Assembly: GCF_900104095.1 (NCBI RefSeq)
Contig: NZ_FNJO01000021.1
Span: 17,790 to 81,789, forward strand
DNA length: 64,000 bases
Source: Ralstonia sp. 25mfcol4.1
Lineage (GTDB): Bacteria > Pseudomonadota > Gammaproteobacteria > Burkholderiales > Burkholderiaceae
Reading direction: 5' to 3'
Translations under genes and position numbers: made by a program
The notes under the pieces: generated by a model
Database searches by the model: none
What the model saw: only the letters and a program-made list of their open reading frames with translations
What the model was told of the DNA's origin: nothing
Shown: piece by piece, positions 8,559 through 17,513 of the stretch
Position numbering within the stretch: position 1 is the stretch's first letter
How the letters are laid out: each line of letters starts with the position of its first letter

Positions 8559-9884
8559 TCAGTCTTCGAGCTTGGGCAGCGCGGCGCTGGTCTGCGACGA
8601 CAGCAGGCCGGTCTTGGCATACGTCTGGAGCTTCTCGCGCGTGTCGACGATGTCGAGCGTACGCATCGTCAGCTGGCCGATACGGTCCAGCGGCGTGAAC
8701 ATCGACTCGCCCTTTTCCATCGTCAGGCGCTCGGGCTTGTACGTCAGGTTCGGCGAGGTGGTGTTCAGGATCGAATAGTCGTTGCCGCGACGCAGCTCGA
8801 TGGTCACTTCGCCGGTGATGGCGCCCGCCACCCAGCGTTGTGCGGTTTCGCGCAGCATGATGGCTTGCGGGTCGAACCAGCGGCCCTGGTACAGCAGGCG
8901 ACCCAGGCGGCGGCCGTTGTCGCGGTACTGCTCGATGGTGTCTTCGTTGTGGATGCCGGTGATCAGGCGCTCGTAGGCGATGAACAGCAGCGCCAGGCCC
9001 GGGGCTTCATAGATGCCGCGGCTCTTGGCTTCGATGATGCGGTTCTCGATCTGGTCGCTCATGCCCAGGCCGTGGCGGCCACCGATGACATTGGCTTCCA
9101 TGAACAGGTCCACGGCGTTGGCGAACGTCTTGCCGTTCAGCGCCACAGGCTGGCCTTCCTCGAAGCGCACGGTCACTTCCTCGCGCTTCACTTCCACTTC
9201 GTCGCGCCAGAACTGCACGCCCATGATCGGCTGGACGATGCGGATGCCCGAATCCAGGTGCTCCAGATCCTTGGCCTCGTGCGTGGCGCCGAGCATGTTC
9301 GAATCGGTCGAGTAGGCCTTTTCGGCCGACATCTTGTACGCATGGCCGTGCTGGCGCATGAATTCCGACATTTCGGCACGGCCGCCCAGTTCGTCGATGA
9401 ACTGCTGGTCCAGCCACGGCTTGTAGATCTGCAGGCCCGGGTTGGTCAGCAGGCCGTAGCGGTAGAAACGCTCGATGTCGTTGCCCTTGAACGTGCTGCC
9501 GTCGCCCCAGATGTTGACGCCGTCTTCCTTCATGGCGGCCACCAGCATCGTGCCGGTCACGGCGCGGCCGATCGGCGTGGTGTTGAAGTACGTCACGCCG
9601 GCGGTGGAGATGTGGAACGCACCGCACTGCAGCGCGGCGATGCCTTCGGCCACCAGCTGGGCGCGGCAGTCCACCAGGCGGGCGGCTTCGGCGCCGTAGG
9701 CCATGGCACGGCGCGGAATGTCGTCGTAGTCCGGCTCGTCCGGCTGGCCCAGGTTGGCGGTGTAGGCGTAGGGAATGGCGCCCTTCTGACGCATCCAGAG
9801 GAGCGCGGCGCTGGTGTCCAGGCCGCCCGAGAATGCGATACCGACGCGCTGGCCGGAAGGAATGTGCTGCAGGATGGTAGTCAT
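8559..9884 (-). CDS. argG: Argininosuccinate synthase (long type)
   Basis: Joins citrulline and aspartate with ATP in arginine synthesis, in the cytoplasm. The N-terminal PP-loop SGGLDTS (residues 19-25) is the ATP pyrophosphatase motif. At 441 residues it matches the E. coli-type ArgG rather than the shorter ~400-residue type. The frame is open for 79 more codons upstream, but that stretch is basic, low-complexity and unlike the family, so the start is placed at MTTILQHIPSG. It is a lone gene with its own terminator. Confidence 0.95.
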   Translation of the reverse strand: MTTILQHIPSGQRVGIAFSGGLDTSAALLWMRQKGAIPYAYTANLGQPDEPDYDDIPRRAMAYGAEAARLVDCRAQLVAEGIAALQCGAFHISTAGVTYFNTTPIGRAVTGTMLVAAMKEDGVNIWGDGSTFKGNDIERFYRYGLLTNPGLQIYKPWLDQQFIDELGGRAEMSEFMRQHGHAYKMSAEKAYSTDSNMLGATHEAKDLEHLDSGIRIVQPIMGVQFWRDEVEVKREEVTVRFEEGQPVALNGKTFANAVDLFMEANVIGGRHGLGMSDQIENRIIEAKSRGIYEAPGLALLFIAYERLITGIHNEDTIEQYRDNGRRLGRLLYQGRWFDPQAIMLRETAQRWVAGAITGEVTIELRRGNDYSILNTTSPNLTYKPERLTMEKGESMFTPLDRIGQLTMRTLDIVDTREKLQTYAKTGLLSSQTSAALPKLED

Positions 9885-10033
9885 CGCCAGAAAACCAGGT
9901 GAATTTGTCGGCTCTTGGGGCGCCCCCACACGAACTGGCCGTGCGGCGAGCCGGTCCGGCGCCCGAAACTCGTAACCTTGAATTGTGACATGGCACGGCG
10001 TCAGCGCCAAACGCGGGGCCGCCGAAAATAAAT

Positions 10034-10080
10034 GTGGACATCGTACAGACCGTCGTCTAGTCTTTTGTGGACGGCGTACA
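10034..10080. promoter_or_regulatory. Paired 14-bp direct repeats upstream of the VOC gene
   Basis: GTGGACATCGTACA (10034-10047) and GTGGACGGCGTACA (10067-10080) differ at two positions and are 33 bp apart, about three helical turns. They lie in the divergent region between argG and the VOC gene. This looks like a tandem activator or repressor site; no regulator can be named. Confidence 0.4.
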
Positions 10081-10138
10081 CAAGCGCCGCTTCGCACAAC
10101 GCCCGGGGCTGCCGGGCCCAACCCAGCAGGAGATGTCG

Positions 10139-10567
10139 ATGTCTTCGAAAGTCCAGTCGTACCTGTTTTTCGATGGTCGCGCAGAGGAAGCGGCCGAGTT
10201 CTACAAGACCGCCATTGGCGCCAGGGTGGAAGGGTTGATGCGTTTCAAGGATGCCCCGCCCGACGCGGGCCCTGGCTGCGGCCCGGCCGCCGTCAGCGGC
10301 GACAAGGTCATGCACATGGCCCTGCAGATTGGCGATACCACGATCATGGGGTCTGACGGCGAGAACAAGGGCCAGGCCGAATTCAAGGGCTTTGCGCTGT
10401 CGATCACGGTGGCCAGCGCGGCCGAAGTGGACAAGACCATCGGTGCGCTGTCGCAGGGCGGCAACGTGGTGATGCCGGCCGCCCCCACGTTCTTCAGCGA
10501 ACGCTTCGGCATGGTGGCCGACAAGTTCGGCATCACGTGGATGGTGCTGGTCGCACCCAAGCAGTAA
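10139..10567 (+). CDS. VOC family (PhnB-like glyoxalase-fold) protein
   Basis: A 142-residue protein with the PhnB/3-demethylubiquinone methyltransferase-like glyoxalase fold: YLFFDGRAEEAAEFYKTAIGA at the start, MHMALQIGDTTIMGSD in the middle, and FGMVADKFGITWMV at the end. The last two stretches are hallmarks of the PhnB group. The start is the second of two close in-frame ATGs, because AGGAG ends six bases before it. The substrate is unknown; despite the PhnB label there is no phosphonate gene nearby. Confidence 0.88.
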   Translation: MSSKVQSYLFFDGRAEEAAEFYKTAIGARVEGLMRFKDAPPDAGPGCGPAAVSGDKVMHMALQIGDTTIMGSDGENKGQAEFKGFALSITVASAAEVDKTIGALSQGGNVVMPAAPTFFSERFGMVADKFGITWMVLVAPKQ

Positions 10568-10652
10568 CGGCGTCGCGCGTCTGATCCATCGGCCTCCGGC
10601 TGGGCACGGCGTAGCATCCCCTACAATGCCGCACCCAACCGGAGAATCGCTG

Positions 10653-10856
10653 ATGGAATCCCGCCTGACCGATCTCGAAATCAAGGTCGCCTTCCAGGAG
10701 GACCTGATCGAGACGCTCAACCTGACCGTTGCCCGCCAGCAGCAGCAGCTCGACCTGCTGCAGGCCCAGTTTCGTGCGCTCTACCAGCAGGTGCGCGCCG
10801 CCGCACCGTTGGGCGCCGAGGGCAACCCGCAGCACGAGATCCCGCCGCACTACTGA
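10653..10856 (+). CDS. slyX: SlyX family protein
   Basis: A 67-residue, almost wholly coiled-coil protein starting MESRLTDLEIKVAFQEDL and ending in the family's PPHY signature. SlyX proteins have no firm biochemical role; the name comes from a lysis-gene suppressor in E. coli. GGAGA precedes the chosen ATG. A start 27 bases upstream lacks a good site. Confidence 0.92.
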   Translation: MESRLTDLEIKVAFQEDLIETLNLTVARQQQQLDLLQAQFRALYQQVRAAAPLGAEGNPQHEIPPHY

Positions 10857-10940
10857 GTCTGACCGGCGCATGAGGCACAATCCGGAACGAACTTCGCGAT
10901 GACCGGGTCACACCGGCTATCGACCGACCATTCCGCATCC

Positions 10941-11525
10941 ATGCCCCTGACCGCCCCGTCTTTGCGCCCCGCTCGTCACCTGCGCCATTTCCTGGCCGTG
11001 GCCATCGCCGCCACAGCCCTTGGCACGGCCCACGCCGGCTACAACGTCTGGACCGGCGAGTACACCTTCACCAAGGCCGAACTGCAGAGCGCCGTCGACA
11101 AGAAGTTTCCGACCACGCTGCGCTATGGCGAGCTGGTCAGCGTGCAGTTGTCGAATCCACGGCTGGTGCTCGACCAGGCCACCAACCGCGTGACCACGCA
11201 GATGGACGCGGCCATGTCCAACACGATCCTTCCGGCGCCGCCGGTCAACGGCACGATGTCGCTGAACAGCGGCGTGAAGTACGACCCCACCCGCCGCGCC
11301 GTGCTGCTGGACAATCCCACCGTGCAGGACGTGCAGGTACAGGGCATGAGCCAGTACACGCAGCAGCTCAACGCGATCGGCGCCGTGGTGGCCGAACAGT
11401 TGCTCAAGGACTATCCGCTCTACACGTTCAAGCCCGAGGAACTGCGTTTCAACGGCAAGGATGTGCAGCCGGGCGCCATCACCGTGACACCCGCCGGCAT
11501 CAGCGTGAAGGTGGATCTGCGCTGA
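10941..11525 (+). CDS. DUF1439 (YceB-like) exported protein
   Basis: An exported protein with a signal peptide (about 31 residues ending AHA) and a beta-rich body. It begins YTFTKAELQSAVDKKFPTTLRYG and ends in a paired-strand region (ITVTPAGISVKVDLR), the pattern of the DUF1439/YceB family. There is no lipobox Cys. An alternative ATG at 10899, with GGAACG upstream, would add 14 residues before the signal peptide. Function unknown; these proteins resemble lipid-binding folds (inference). Confidence 0.8.
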   Translation: MPLTAPSLRPARHLRHFLAVAIAATALGTAHAGYNVWTGEYTFTKAELQSAVDKKFPTTLRYGELVSVQLSNPRLVLDQATNRVTTQMDAAMSNTILPAPPVNGTMSLNSGVKYDPTRRAVLLDNPTVQDVQVQGMSQYTQQLNAIGAVVAEQLLKDYPLYTFKPEELRFNGKDVQPGAITVTPAGISVKVDLR

Positions 11526-11543
11526 TCCTGCGCGATCCCCGCG

Positions 11544-12440
11544 CTAACGCGCGGGCCGGAACACCAGCGCCAGGCCCGCCGGTATCGCCACCATGCCGAC
11601 CAGCGCCAGCGGCGCGGGACGATTGCCGAGAAACAGGTAGTCCAGCAGCACGGTGGCCGGCGGCACCAGGTAGAACAGGCTGGTGACGTTGACGAGGTTG
11701 CCGCGCTGGATCAGCCGGTAGAACAGCAGCGTGGCTGCCACCGAGATCACGATCCCCATCCATAGCAGCGGCACCAGGAAACCTGCCACCACTTCGAAGC
11801 GGAACGGCTGGAAAGGCAGGCACGCCACGCACATCAGCAGCGCCACGGTGTATTGCAGCGGCAGCACCTCCATCGGCGCCTGCTTCACGCCCTTCTGCCA
11901 GACGGCGCCGGTCGTCATGCAGGCCAGCGCACCCAGTGCGCAAACCCAGCCGCCGGCCGACAGCCGCGCCGCCATCAGGCTGTCGGCCACGATCATGACC
12001 AGCCCGCCCAGCGCCAGCACCAGTCCGGCCATCCGCACCGGCGAGACGCGCCGCTCGGACCACAGCAGCGTCAGGATCGGCTGCACGCCCAGCACCGTGG
12101 CCAGCACCCCCGGCGTCATGCCGAAATCCAGCGCCAGCAGGTAGCAGATCGAATAGCCGCCGATCATCAGCGCACCCGCCAGCGCGACGCGGCCACGGGT
12201 GCCGGCAGCCGGCAGCAGCCGGCGCCGCAGCAGCCCGATCGACGCGAGCACGCCGAGCGCGATCACGAAGCGCAACGTCAGGAAGGCGAAGGGCGAGGCG
12301 TGGGCCAGGCCCCAGCGGCTGAAGATCGCACCGCCGCTCCACAGCAGCACGAACAACGGGGTGGCGCCATGTGCGGCCAGCAGGCACGCACGCGTTTGCG
12401 TGGCAGCCCCTGCCGCCACGGCATCTTTCTGGAAAGTCAT
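11544..12440 (-). CDS. DMT-superfamily (EamA) transporter
   Basis: A 298-residue inner-membrane protein with ten predicted membrane segments in two EamA repeats; the first opens with PLFVLLWSGGAIFSRWGL, a familiar EamA start. AGGAC lies seven bases before the ATG. Such proteins usually export amino acids or metabolites. No substrate can be read, and it stands alone. Confidence 0.88.
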   Translation of the reverse strand: MTFQKDAVAAGAATQTRACLLAAHGATPLFVLLWSGGAIFSRWGLAHASPFAFLTLRFVIALGVLASIGLLRRRLLPAAGTRGRVALAGALMIGGYSICYLLALDFGMTPGVLATVLGVQPILTLLWSERRVSPVRMAGLVLALGGLVMIVADSLMAARLSAGGWVCALGALACMTTGAVWQKGVKQAPMEVLPLQYTVALLMCVACLPFQPFRFEVVAGFLVPLLWMGIVISVAATLLFYRLIQRGNLVNVTSLFYLVPPATVLLDYLFLGNRPAPLALVGMVAIPAGLALVFRPAR

Positions 12441-12795
12441 GATTGGGTCCTGTCGAAACCACGCAGGCCCCGGCGCGTGCTGACGCAGCGGGCGTCGGCA
12501 CGTGATCCATCAGGAAAGCCGGGGACAAAAGGCGGCGGAAATCAGCCGCGAGGGGGCGCCGTCGGAGGCGCCATGGGCGGCGCGAACGGGGGAGGCGCGA
12601 CAGGACCGGCACCGAGCAGACCGCGCTCGCGCGCTGGCAGGCCGCACGGTTCGGCGGCGGCGGCAGCAACAGCGATGGTGGAGAGGGCTCGGGGCGTCAT
12701 GGCGTGATCGGTAGATCGGATGTCAGCCTTGCGGAAGCAAGGGCGGCGCACAGGCGCCGGCAACGGTCAGATCCTAGCCGTGCCGGCTCGTGCGG
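12441..12795. other. Intergenic stretch, no supported gene
   Basis: 355 bp between the DMT transporter start and the Sir2 stop. It is rich in GGCGC/GGGGG blocks. A minus-strand ATG at 12700 opens a 52-residue Pro/Ala-rich frame (ending APPTAPPRG) with an Ala-rich start, but it has no ribosome-binding site. I see no terminator or repeat. Confidence 0.5.
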
Positions 12796-13668
12796 TCAAT
12801 CGGCTTCGAGCCCCAGCGACACGGCCAGCGCGGCCAGGGCCGGCCCGATCGGGGCGGAGATCTTGGCGGCCAGCAGCGGATCGGCACGCGTGGTGCCCAG
12901 GTTCAGCGCCGCGATCGGCAACCCGCGCTCGGCCGCCCACAGGCAGAAGCGGTAGCCCGAGAACACCGTCAGCGACGAACCGATCACCAGCATGCCATCG
13001 GCCATATCGAGCGCCCGGCGGCCCGCGTCCACGCGCTCGCGCGGCACCGATTCGCCAAAGAACACCACGTCCGGCTTGAGCACCCCGCCGCAACGCTCGC
13101 AATCCGGCACCGCGAAATTGTCGAACAGCGGCGACTCCAGATGCGCGTCGCCATCGGCCGCCGGCAGCGCGGATACATCGTGGAAATCGGGGTTGTGCAG
13201 CCACAGCCAGCGTTGGATATCGATGCGCCGATATGGCGTGGCGCACGACAGGCACACCACCTGGCCGATGCTGCCGTGCAGTTCGGTCACATCGCGGCTG
13301 CCCGCGCGCTGGTGCAGGCCGTCCACGTTCTGGGTGACCAGACCCGCCACGCGCCCGGCATCGCCCAGGCGCGCCACCACCCGGTGGCTGATGTTGGGCT
13401 GCGCGGCGTCCGCCACGGGCCAGCCCACCATGCTGCGCGCCCAGTACCGCTGGCGCGCGGGATGCCCACTCAGGAACGCCGTGATCGTCATCGGCGCGGA
13501 ACGCTGCCAACGGCCCTGTTCGTCGCGGTAGCCAGGAATGCCGGAATCGGTGCTGATACCGGCGCCCGTCAGCACGAACAGCCGCGGATGGCGTTCGACA
13601 AAGTCGAGCAATGCCGCGCCGGGGCCGTCGCGGTGGTCGCGGTGGTCGCGGTCTGCGGCGTGGCTCAC
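12796..13668 (-). CDS. Sir2-family NAD-dependent protein deacylase
   Basis: Removes acyl groups from protein lysines using NAD+. Motifs: GAGIS at 35-39, TQNVDGLH at 112-119, catalytic His at 131 (LHGS), and a zinc site formed by CLSC (139, 142) and CERC (190, 193). The chosen start is a GTG whose bases overlap the stop codon of the small upstream gene (GTGA), implying translational coupling; the frame remains open further upstream but there it runs through the neighbour. Length 290 residues. An HRD-type triplet repeat from three 9-bp tandem units (13627-13653) sits in the N-terminal tail. Confidence 0.9.
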   Translation of the reverse strand: MSHAADRDHRDHRDGPGAALLDFVERHPRLFVLTGAGISTDSGIPGYRDEQGRWQRSAPMTITAFLSGHPARQRYWARSMVGWPVADAAQPNISHRVVARLGDAGRVAGLVTQNVDGLHQRAGSRDVTELHGSIGQVVCLSCATPYRRIDIQRWLWLHNPDFHDVSALPAADGDAHLESPLFDNFAVPDCERCGGVLKPDVVFFGESVPRERVDAGRRALDMADGMLVIGSSLTVFSGYRFCLWAAERGLPIAALNLGTTRADPLLAAKISAPIGPALAALAVSLGLEAD

Positions 13669-13874
13669 GGATTCACCTTGACGCGCCCGACCTGGCGCGC
13701 TTCCCACGCCTTCAGCTCCTGGCGGTAGCGATCCATCTCGTCGTTGTAGAAGTCGAACACGCACGGATCGCAGCCGCTCTGGCAGCACTCGTTGTCGCCG
13801 GGGCGTTCGGGCGGCAGCGGTTTGGGATCATCGGGCGGGGGGAAGGAATCGGCGGCAGACTCGGCGGCGGACAC
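13665..13874 (-). CDS. Oxidoreductase-like domain protein (small Cys-rich)
   Basis: A 69-residue protein with an acidic, Pro-rich N-terminus followed by ECCQSGCDPCVFDFY and a helical MDRYRQELKAWEAR. This matches the oxidoreductase-like N-terminal domain (PF09791 type), whose four clustered Cys suggest metal binding or redox work. The start is GTG without a strong binding site, so the N-terminus is uncertain. Its stop overlaps the Sir2 GTG by four bases, so the two are likely made together. Confidence 0.8.
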   Translation of the reverse strand: MSAAESAADSFPPPDDPKPLPPERPGDNECCQSGCDPCVFDFYNDEMDRYRQELKAWEARQVGRVKVNP

Positions 13875-14074
13875 GGCAGGACAGTGGAAGAACAGAACCG
13901 CGCCAGTATATGACGCCCGCCCCGATCAGGGTCTTTGGTCCAATGCATGGCGAGGCAATCCCTGATATGCAGGAAACCGGGGCGATATTGAATTGTTTCG
14001 ACAAGGCTGTGCCGGGCTGGGCGCTGCTGCTAGTGTGGTGCGCCGAACCGGTACACGGCGGACTGCCAATTGCC

Positions 14075-16408
14075 ATGGTCACTGCCACGCGCGTCACTTC
14101 CGCATTGCATCGGTCCGCCGCAGGCCTGGCGGCCATGCTGGCCTGCGCGGCCGCCATCGCGGCCGACGCTGGCCGCGCGCTATTGCCGCCGCCCAACCCG
14201 GCCCCCACCGCCCCGCCGGTGCTGACTCCCGCCACGCCCGACCAACCTGTCGCCCGCCCGGCGCTTCCGCCACATCCGGATGGACGGCCGCGCATCTGCG
14301 TGGTGCTGTCCGGCGGCGGCGCACGCGGCGCGGCGCATATCGGGGTGCTGAAGGTGCTGGAATCGCTACGCGTGCCGGTGGACTGCATCGCCGGCACCAG
14401 CATGGGTTCGCTGGTTGGCGGCGCATACGCCACGGGCATGAGCACCACCGATATGGAAAAGCTCGTCGGCAGCCTGTCGACCGATGCGCTGTTCAAGGAA
14501 CGGCCGCCGCGCCAGGACCTGGCCATTCGACGCAAGATCGAGGATCACACCAACCTGGTGACGCCCGAGATCGGGGTACGGTCGGACGGGCTGCTGCTGC
14601 CGAAGGGGGCGGTATCGGGCGTGCAGCTCGAAACCGTGCTGCGCCAGCTTGCCAACGCTCCAGGCTATCGCGATTTCGACTCGCTGCCGATTCCCTACCG
14701 CGCCGTGGCCACCGACCTGGTGGCCGGCACGCCGGTGGTTTTCAGCGAGGGCGAACTGGCCAACGTCATGCGCGCCAGCATGTCGGTGCCTGGCGCGGTG
14801 GCGCCCACCGAGTACGAAGGCAAGCTGCTCGTCGATGGCGGGCTCACCGACAACCTGCCCGTGGACGTGGCGCGTGCCATGGGCGCCGACATCGTCATCG
14901 CCGTGAACCTGGGCACACCGCTGATGAAGCGCGAGGAACTGACCTCGCTGATCGGCGTCACCGGGCAGATGCTCAATATCCTGACCGAGCAGAACGTGCG
15001 CACGTCGCTGGCGTCGCTGAAGCCGACCGACATCCTGATCGAACCGGCCCTGGGCGATTTCTCGGCGGGCGACTTCAACCACCTGCCCAAGACCATCCCC
15101 ATCGGCGAAGCGGCCGCCCGACGCGTGGCCGACCGGCTGTCGGCGCTGTCGCTGCCGGAAGACAAATACGCGGCCCTGCGCGTCGCCCAGCGCGCCCTGC
15201 CGCCGCCCGACCTGCGCCCGGTCGACGAAATCCGCTTCGCCCCGCTGGATCGCGTCAACCCGGCCTTTGCGGCCGCCACCATGGAAACCCGACCCGGCGA
15301 GCCGATCACGCAGGCCACGCTGGACCGCGACATGCGGCGCCTGTTCGGCACCGGGGACTTCGAGCACGTGAACTATCGCTTCCTGGAGGAACCGGGCAAG
15401 CGCGTGCTGAACGTGGATGCCGTCGAAAAGAGCTACGGTCCCGACTACCTGCGCTTCGGGCTGGGCCTGAGTTCGGACTTTCGTGGCAACGCCTACTTCA
15501 ACCTGCTGGCCAGCTATCGCCGCACCTGGCTGAATTCGCTCGGCGCCGAATGGCGCAACGACGTGCAGGTGGGGCAGACATCGAGCCTGGTCAGCGAGTT
15601 CTACCAGCCGCTCGATACGCGCCAGCTGTTCTTCGTGGCGCCGCGCATCGAACTGGAACGCCGGCCGGTCAACGTGTTCAGCGGCGACAGCAAGATCGCC
15701 GAATACGACCTGCGCCGCACCGATTTCGCGTTCGATGTGGGCAGCCAGTTCACCAAGTACGGCGAAGCCCGGCTGGGCGTGGTGATCGGGCATCAGAACG
15801 TGTCGCTGTCCACCGGGCCGGAATCGCTGGCGCCGACCGCCGGCAGCGACGTGCAGCGGCGGGCCATCACGGGCCGGCTGCTGTTCGATCAGCTGGACAG
15901 CATCAACTTTCCGCGTTTTGGCTATGGCGGATCGATCAACGTGTTCTCGTCGCAGGCCGGCATGGGCGCCACCGATACCTACACGAAAGGCGAACTCACG
16001 GCGACCGGCGCGTATTCGTTCGGGCGCAGCACGGTGAACCTGGGCATCCGCGCCGGCAGCAATATCGGCGGGCCGGGGCTGCCCCGCTACGACCTGTTCC
16101 AGTGGGGCGGCTTCCTGCAGCAGTCCGGCTACAGCACCGGCCAGCTGATCGGCGGCAATATCCAGTTTGCCCGGCTGGTCTACTACAACAAGCTCGTCAA
16201 GCAGACGCTGCTGGAAGGCGTCTATGCCGGGGCGTCGGCGGAAATCGGGCGCGTGGGCGCGCCGCTGGTGGCTGGCAGCCCCACCGGGGCGCTGAAATCG
16301 GGATCGCTGTTCCTGGGCGTGGACAGCCCGATCGGCCCGCTTTACCTCGCCTACGGGCGGGCGGCCGGGGGCCACTACGCGTTCTACCTGTTCCTGGGCA
16401 AGCCGTAG
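14075..16408 (+). CDS. Patatin-like phospholipase with outer-membrane beta-barrel domain
   Basis: A 777-residue exported protein with a signal peptide (about residues 1-30) and a Pro-rich linker. The patatin domain has GGGARGAAHIG (oxyanion), GTSMG (107-111, nucleophile Ser) and VDGGLTDNLPV (catalytic Asp). A POTRA-like region follows, then a C-terminal Omp85/surface-antigen barrel ending in FYLFLGKP. It is the PlpD-like type V secretion layout, where the barrel anchors or releases the lipase. The start gives a good signal peptide; a longer frame of 55 codons precedes it with no family match. Confidence 0.87.
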   Translation: MVTATRVTSALHRSAAGLAAMLACAAAIAADAGRALLPPPNPAPTAPPVLTPATPDQPVARPALPPHPDGRPRICVVLSGGGARGAAHIGVLKVLESLRVPVDCIAGTSMGSLVGGAYATGMSTTDMEKLVGSLSTDALFKERPPRQDLAIRRKIEDHTNLVTPEIGVRSDGLLLPKGAVSGVQLETVLRQLANAPGYRDFDSLPIPYRAVATDLVAGTPVVFSEGELANVMRASMSVPGAVAPTEYEGKLLVDGGLTDNLPVDVARAMGADIVIAVNLGTPLMKREELTSLIGVTGQMLNILTEQNVRTSLASLKPTDILIEPALGDFSAGDFNHLPKTIPIGEAAARRVADRLSALSLPEDKYAALRVAQRALPPPDLRPVDEIRFAPLDRVNPAFAAATMETRPGEPITQATLDRDMRRLFGTGDFEHVNYRFLEEPGKRVLNVDAVEKSYGPDYLRFGLGLSSDFRGNAYFNLLASYRRTWLNSLGAEWRNDVQVGQTSSLVSEFYQPLDTRQLFFVAPRIELERRPVNVFSGDSKIAEYDLRRTDFAFDVGSQFTKYGEARLGVVIGHQNVSLSTGPESLAPTAGSDVQRRAITGRLLFDQLDSINFPRFGYGGSINVFSSQAGMGATDTYTKGELTATGAYSFGRSTVNLGIRAGSNIGGPGLPRYDLFQWGGFLQQSGYSTGQLIGGNIQFARLVYYNKLVKQTLLEGVYAGASAEIGRVGAPLVAGSPTGALKSGSLFLGVDSPIGPLYLAYGRAAGGHYAFYLFLGKP

Positions 16409-16648
16409 CCTGCCCGGTTGGGTAGTGCCTGCGCCACAAAGTGCGGCGCACCGAACCCCCACGTTAGTTGTATGTAATGTCTCTGTGCGGCTCTCTATAC
16501 TCGATCCTGTTGGTTGGACCCCCGTCCTCCTGACACCCCCTTCCCCGGTCGCCGCTCCAATCGGCGACATTTTTTTGTCTGGAATTCGGAAATCTGCGTG
16601 CCGGGGCGTTAAGATGCGCGATTATCGAACAGCGCATCGCCCCCCGCC

Positions 16649-17497
16649 ATGGACGCCCCCAATCCCATCCATCTCAAGCCAGCCCAGGCCGACACCGTCC
16701 GCGCCGCCCATCCGCCGGCCGATATTCTCAACAGCTTTGCCGGGGATCCGAATTTCATGCTGTCGCTGGCGCGCGGCCTGACGGTGCTGGAGGCGTTCTC
16801 CGAGCGTAAGCGGCCGCTGACGATCTCACAGGTGGCCCAGCGCACGCAGCTGTCGCGCGCCTCGGTGCGGCGCTGCCTCTATACGCTGGAGCAACTGGGA
16901 TACGTGAGCCAGCAGGACGGGCACTTTGCCTTGCGGCCGCGCGTGCTGCACCTGGGACATGCCTATTTCTCGTCGACGTCGCTCGTCTCGTCGGCGCAGC
17001 CCATCCTCGACACGCTGAGCGCACGCGTCCACGAGACGTCGGCGCTGGCCATCCTGGACGGCATCGACATCCTGTACCTGGTGCGCTCCGAGGTGCATCG
17101 CGTGCTGACCCATGCGCTGGGCATGGGCAGCCGGTTGCCGGCCTATTGCACGTCCACGGGCCGCCTGCTGCTGGCCCACCAGCCCGACGCCGTGCTCGAA
17201 GCATTCTTCGAACATGCCGAGCTGCGCCCGCGCACGCTGCTGACCAAGGTCTCGCGGCCGGAACTGGAAGCGGCGTTCCAGCGCGCGCGCGAACTGGACT
17301 ATGTGCTGATCGACGAGGAACTGGAACCGGGCCTGCGGGCGATTGCCGTGCCGGTGCGCGCCCAGACGGGCATGGTGGTGGCGGCCATCAGCGTGAGCGT
17401 GAAGGCCAACAAGGTGTCGGAATCCGAAATGATCGCGCGGCTGCTCGGCCCCATGCGCGAGGCGGCAGCCGCGATCGGCAAGCTGGTAGGAAGCTGA
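16649..17497 (+). CDS. IclR-family regulator, PcaR/PobR-like
   Basis: A 282-residue regulator with an N-terminal winged helix (TISQVAQRTQLSRASVRRCLYTLEQLGYV) and an IclR effector domain. SLARGLTVLEAFSERKRPLT and YCTSTGRLLLA place it with the PcaU/PcaR/PobR group, which often controls aromatic-acid catabolism. No catabolic genes adjoin it, so its target lies elsewhere. The 240 bp upstream has no clear operator. Confidence 0.88.
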   Translation: MDAPNPIHLKPAQADTVRAAHPPADILNSFAGDPNFMLSLARGLTVLEAFSERKRPLTISQVAQRTQLSRASVRRCLYTLEQLGYVSQQDGHFALRPRVLHLGHAYFSSTSLVSSAQPILDTLSARVHETSALAILDGIDILYLVRSEVHRVLTHALGMGSRLPAYCTSTGRLLLAHQPDAVLEAFFEHAELRPRTLLTKVSRPELEAAFQRARELDYVLIDEELEPGLRAIAVPVRAQTGMVVAAISVSVKANKVSESEMIARLLGPMREAAAAIGKLVGS

Positions 17498-17513
17498 TTG
17501 ACCCCGCCGGGGC

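Noticed and set aside
9885..10121. A 79-residue N-terminal extension of ArgG
   Set aside because: Basic and low-complexity, beyond normal family length; the family start MTTILQHIPSG fits.
12542..12700. A 52-residue Pro/Ala-rich minus-strand frame with a signal-like start
   Set aside because: No ribosome-binding site, low-complexity composition, no recognisable family.
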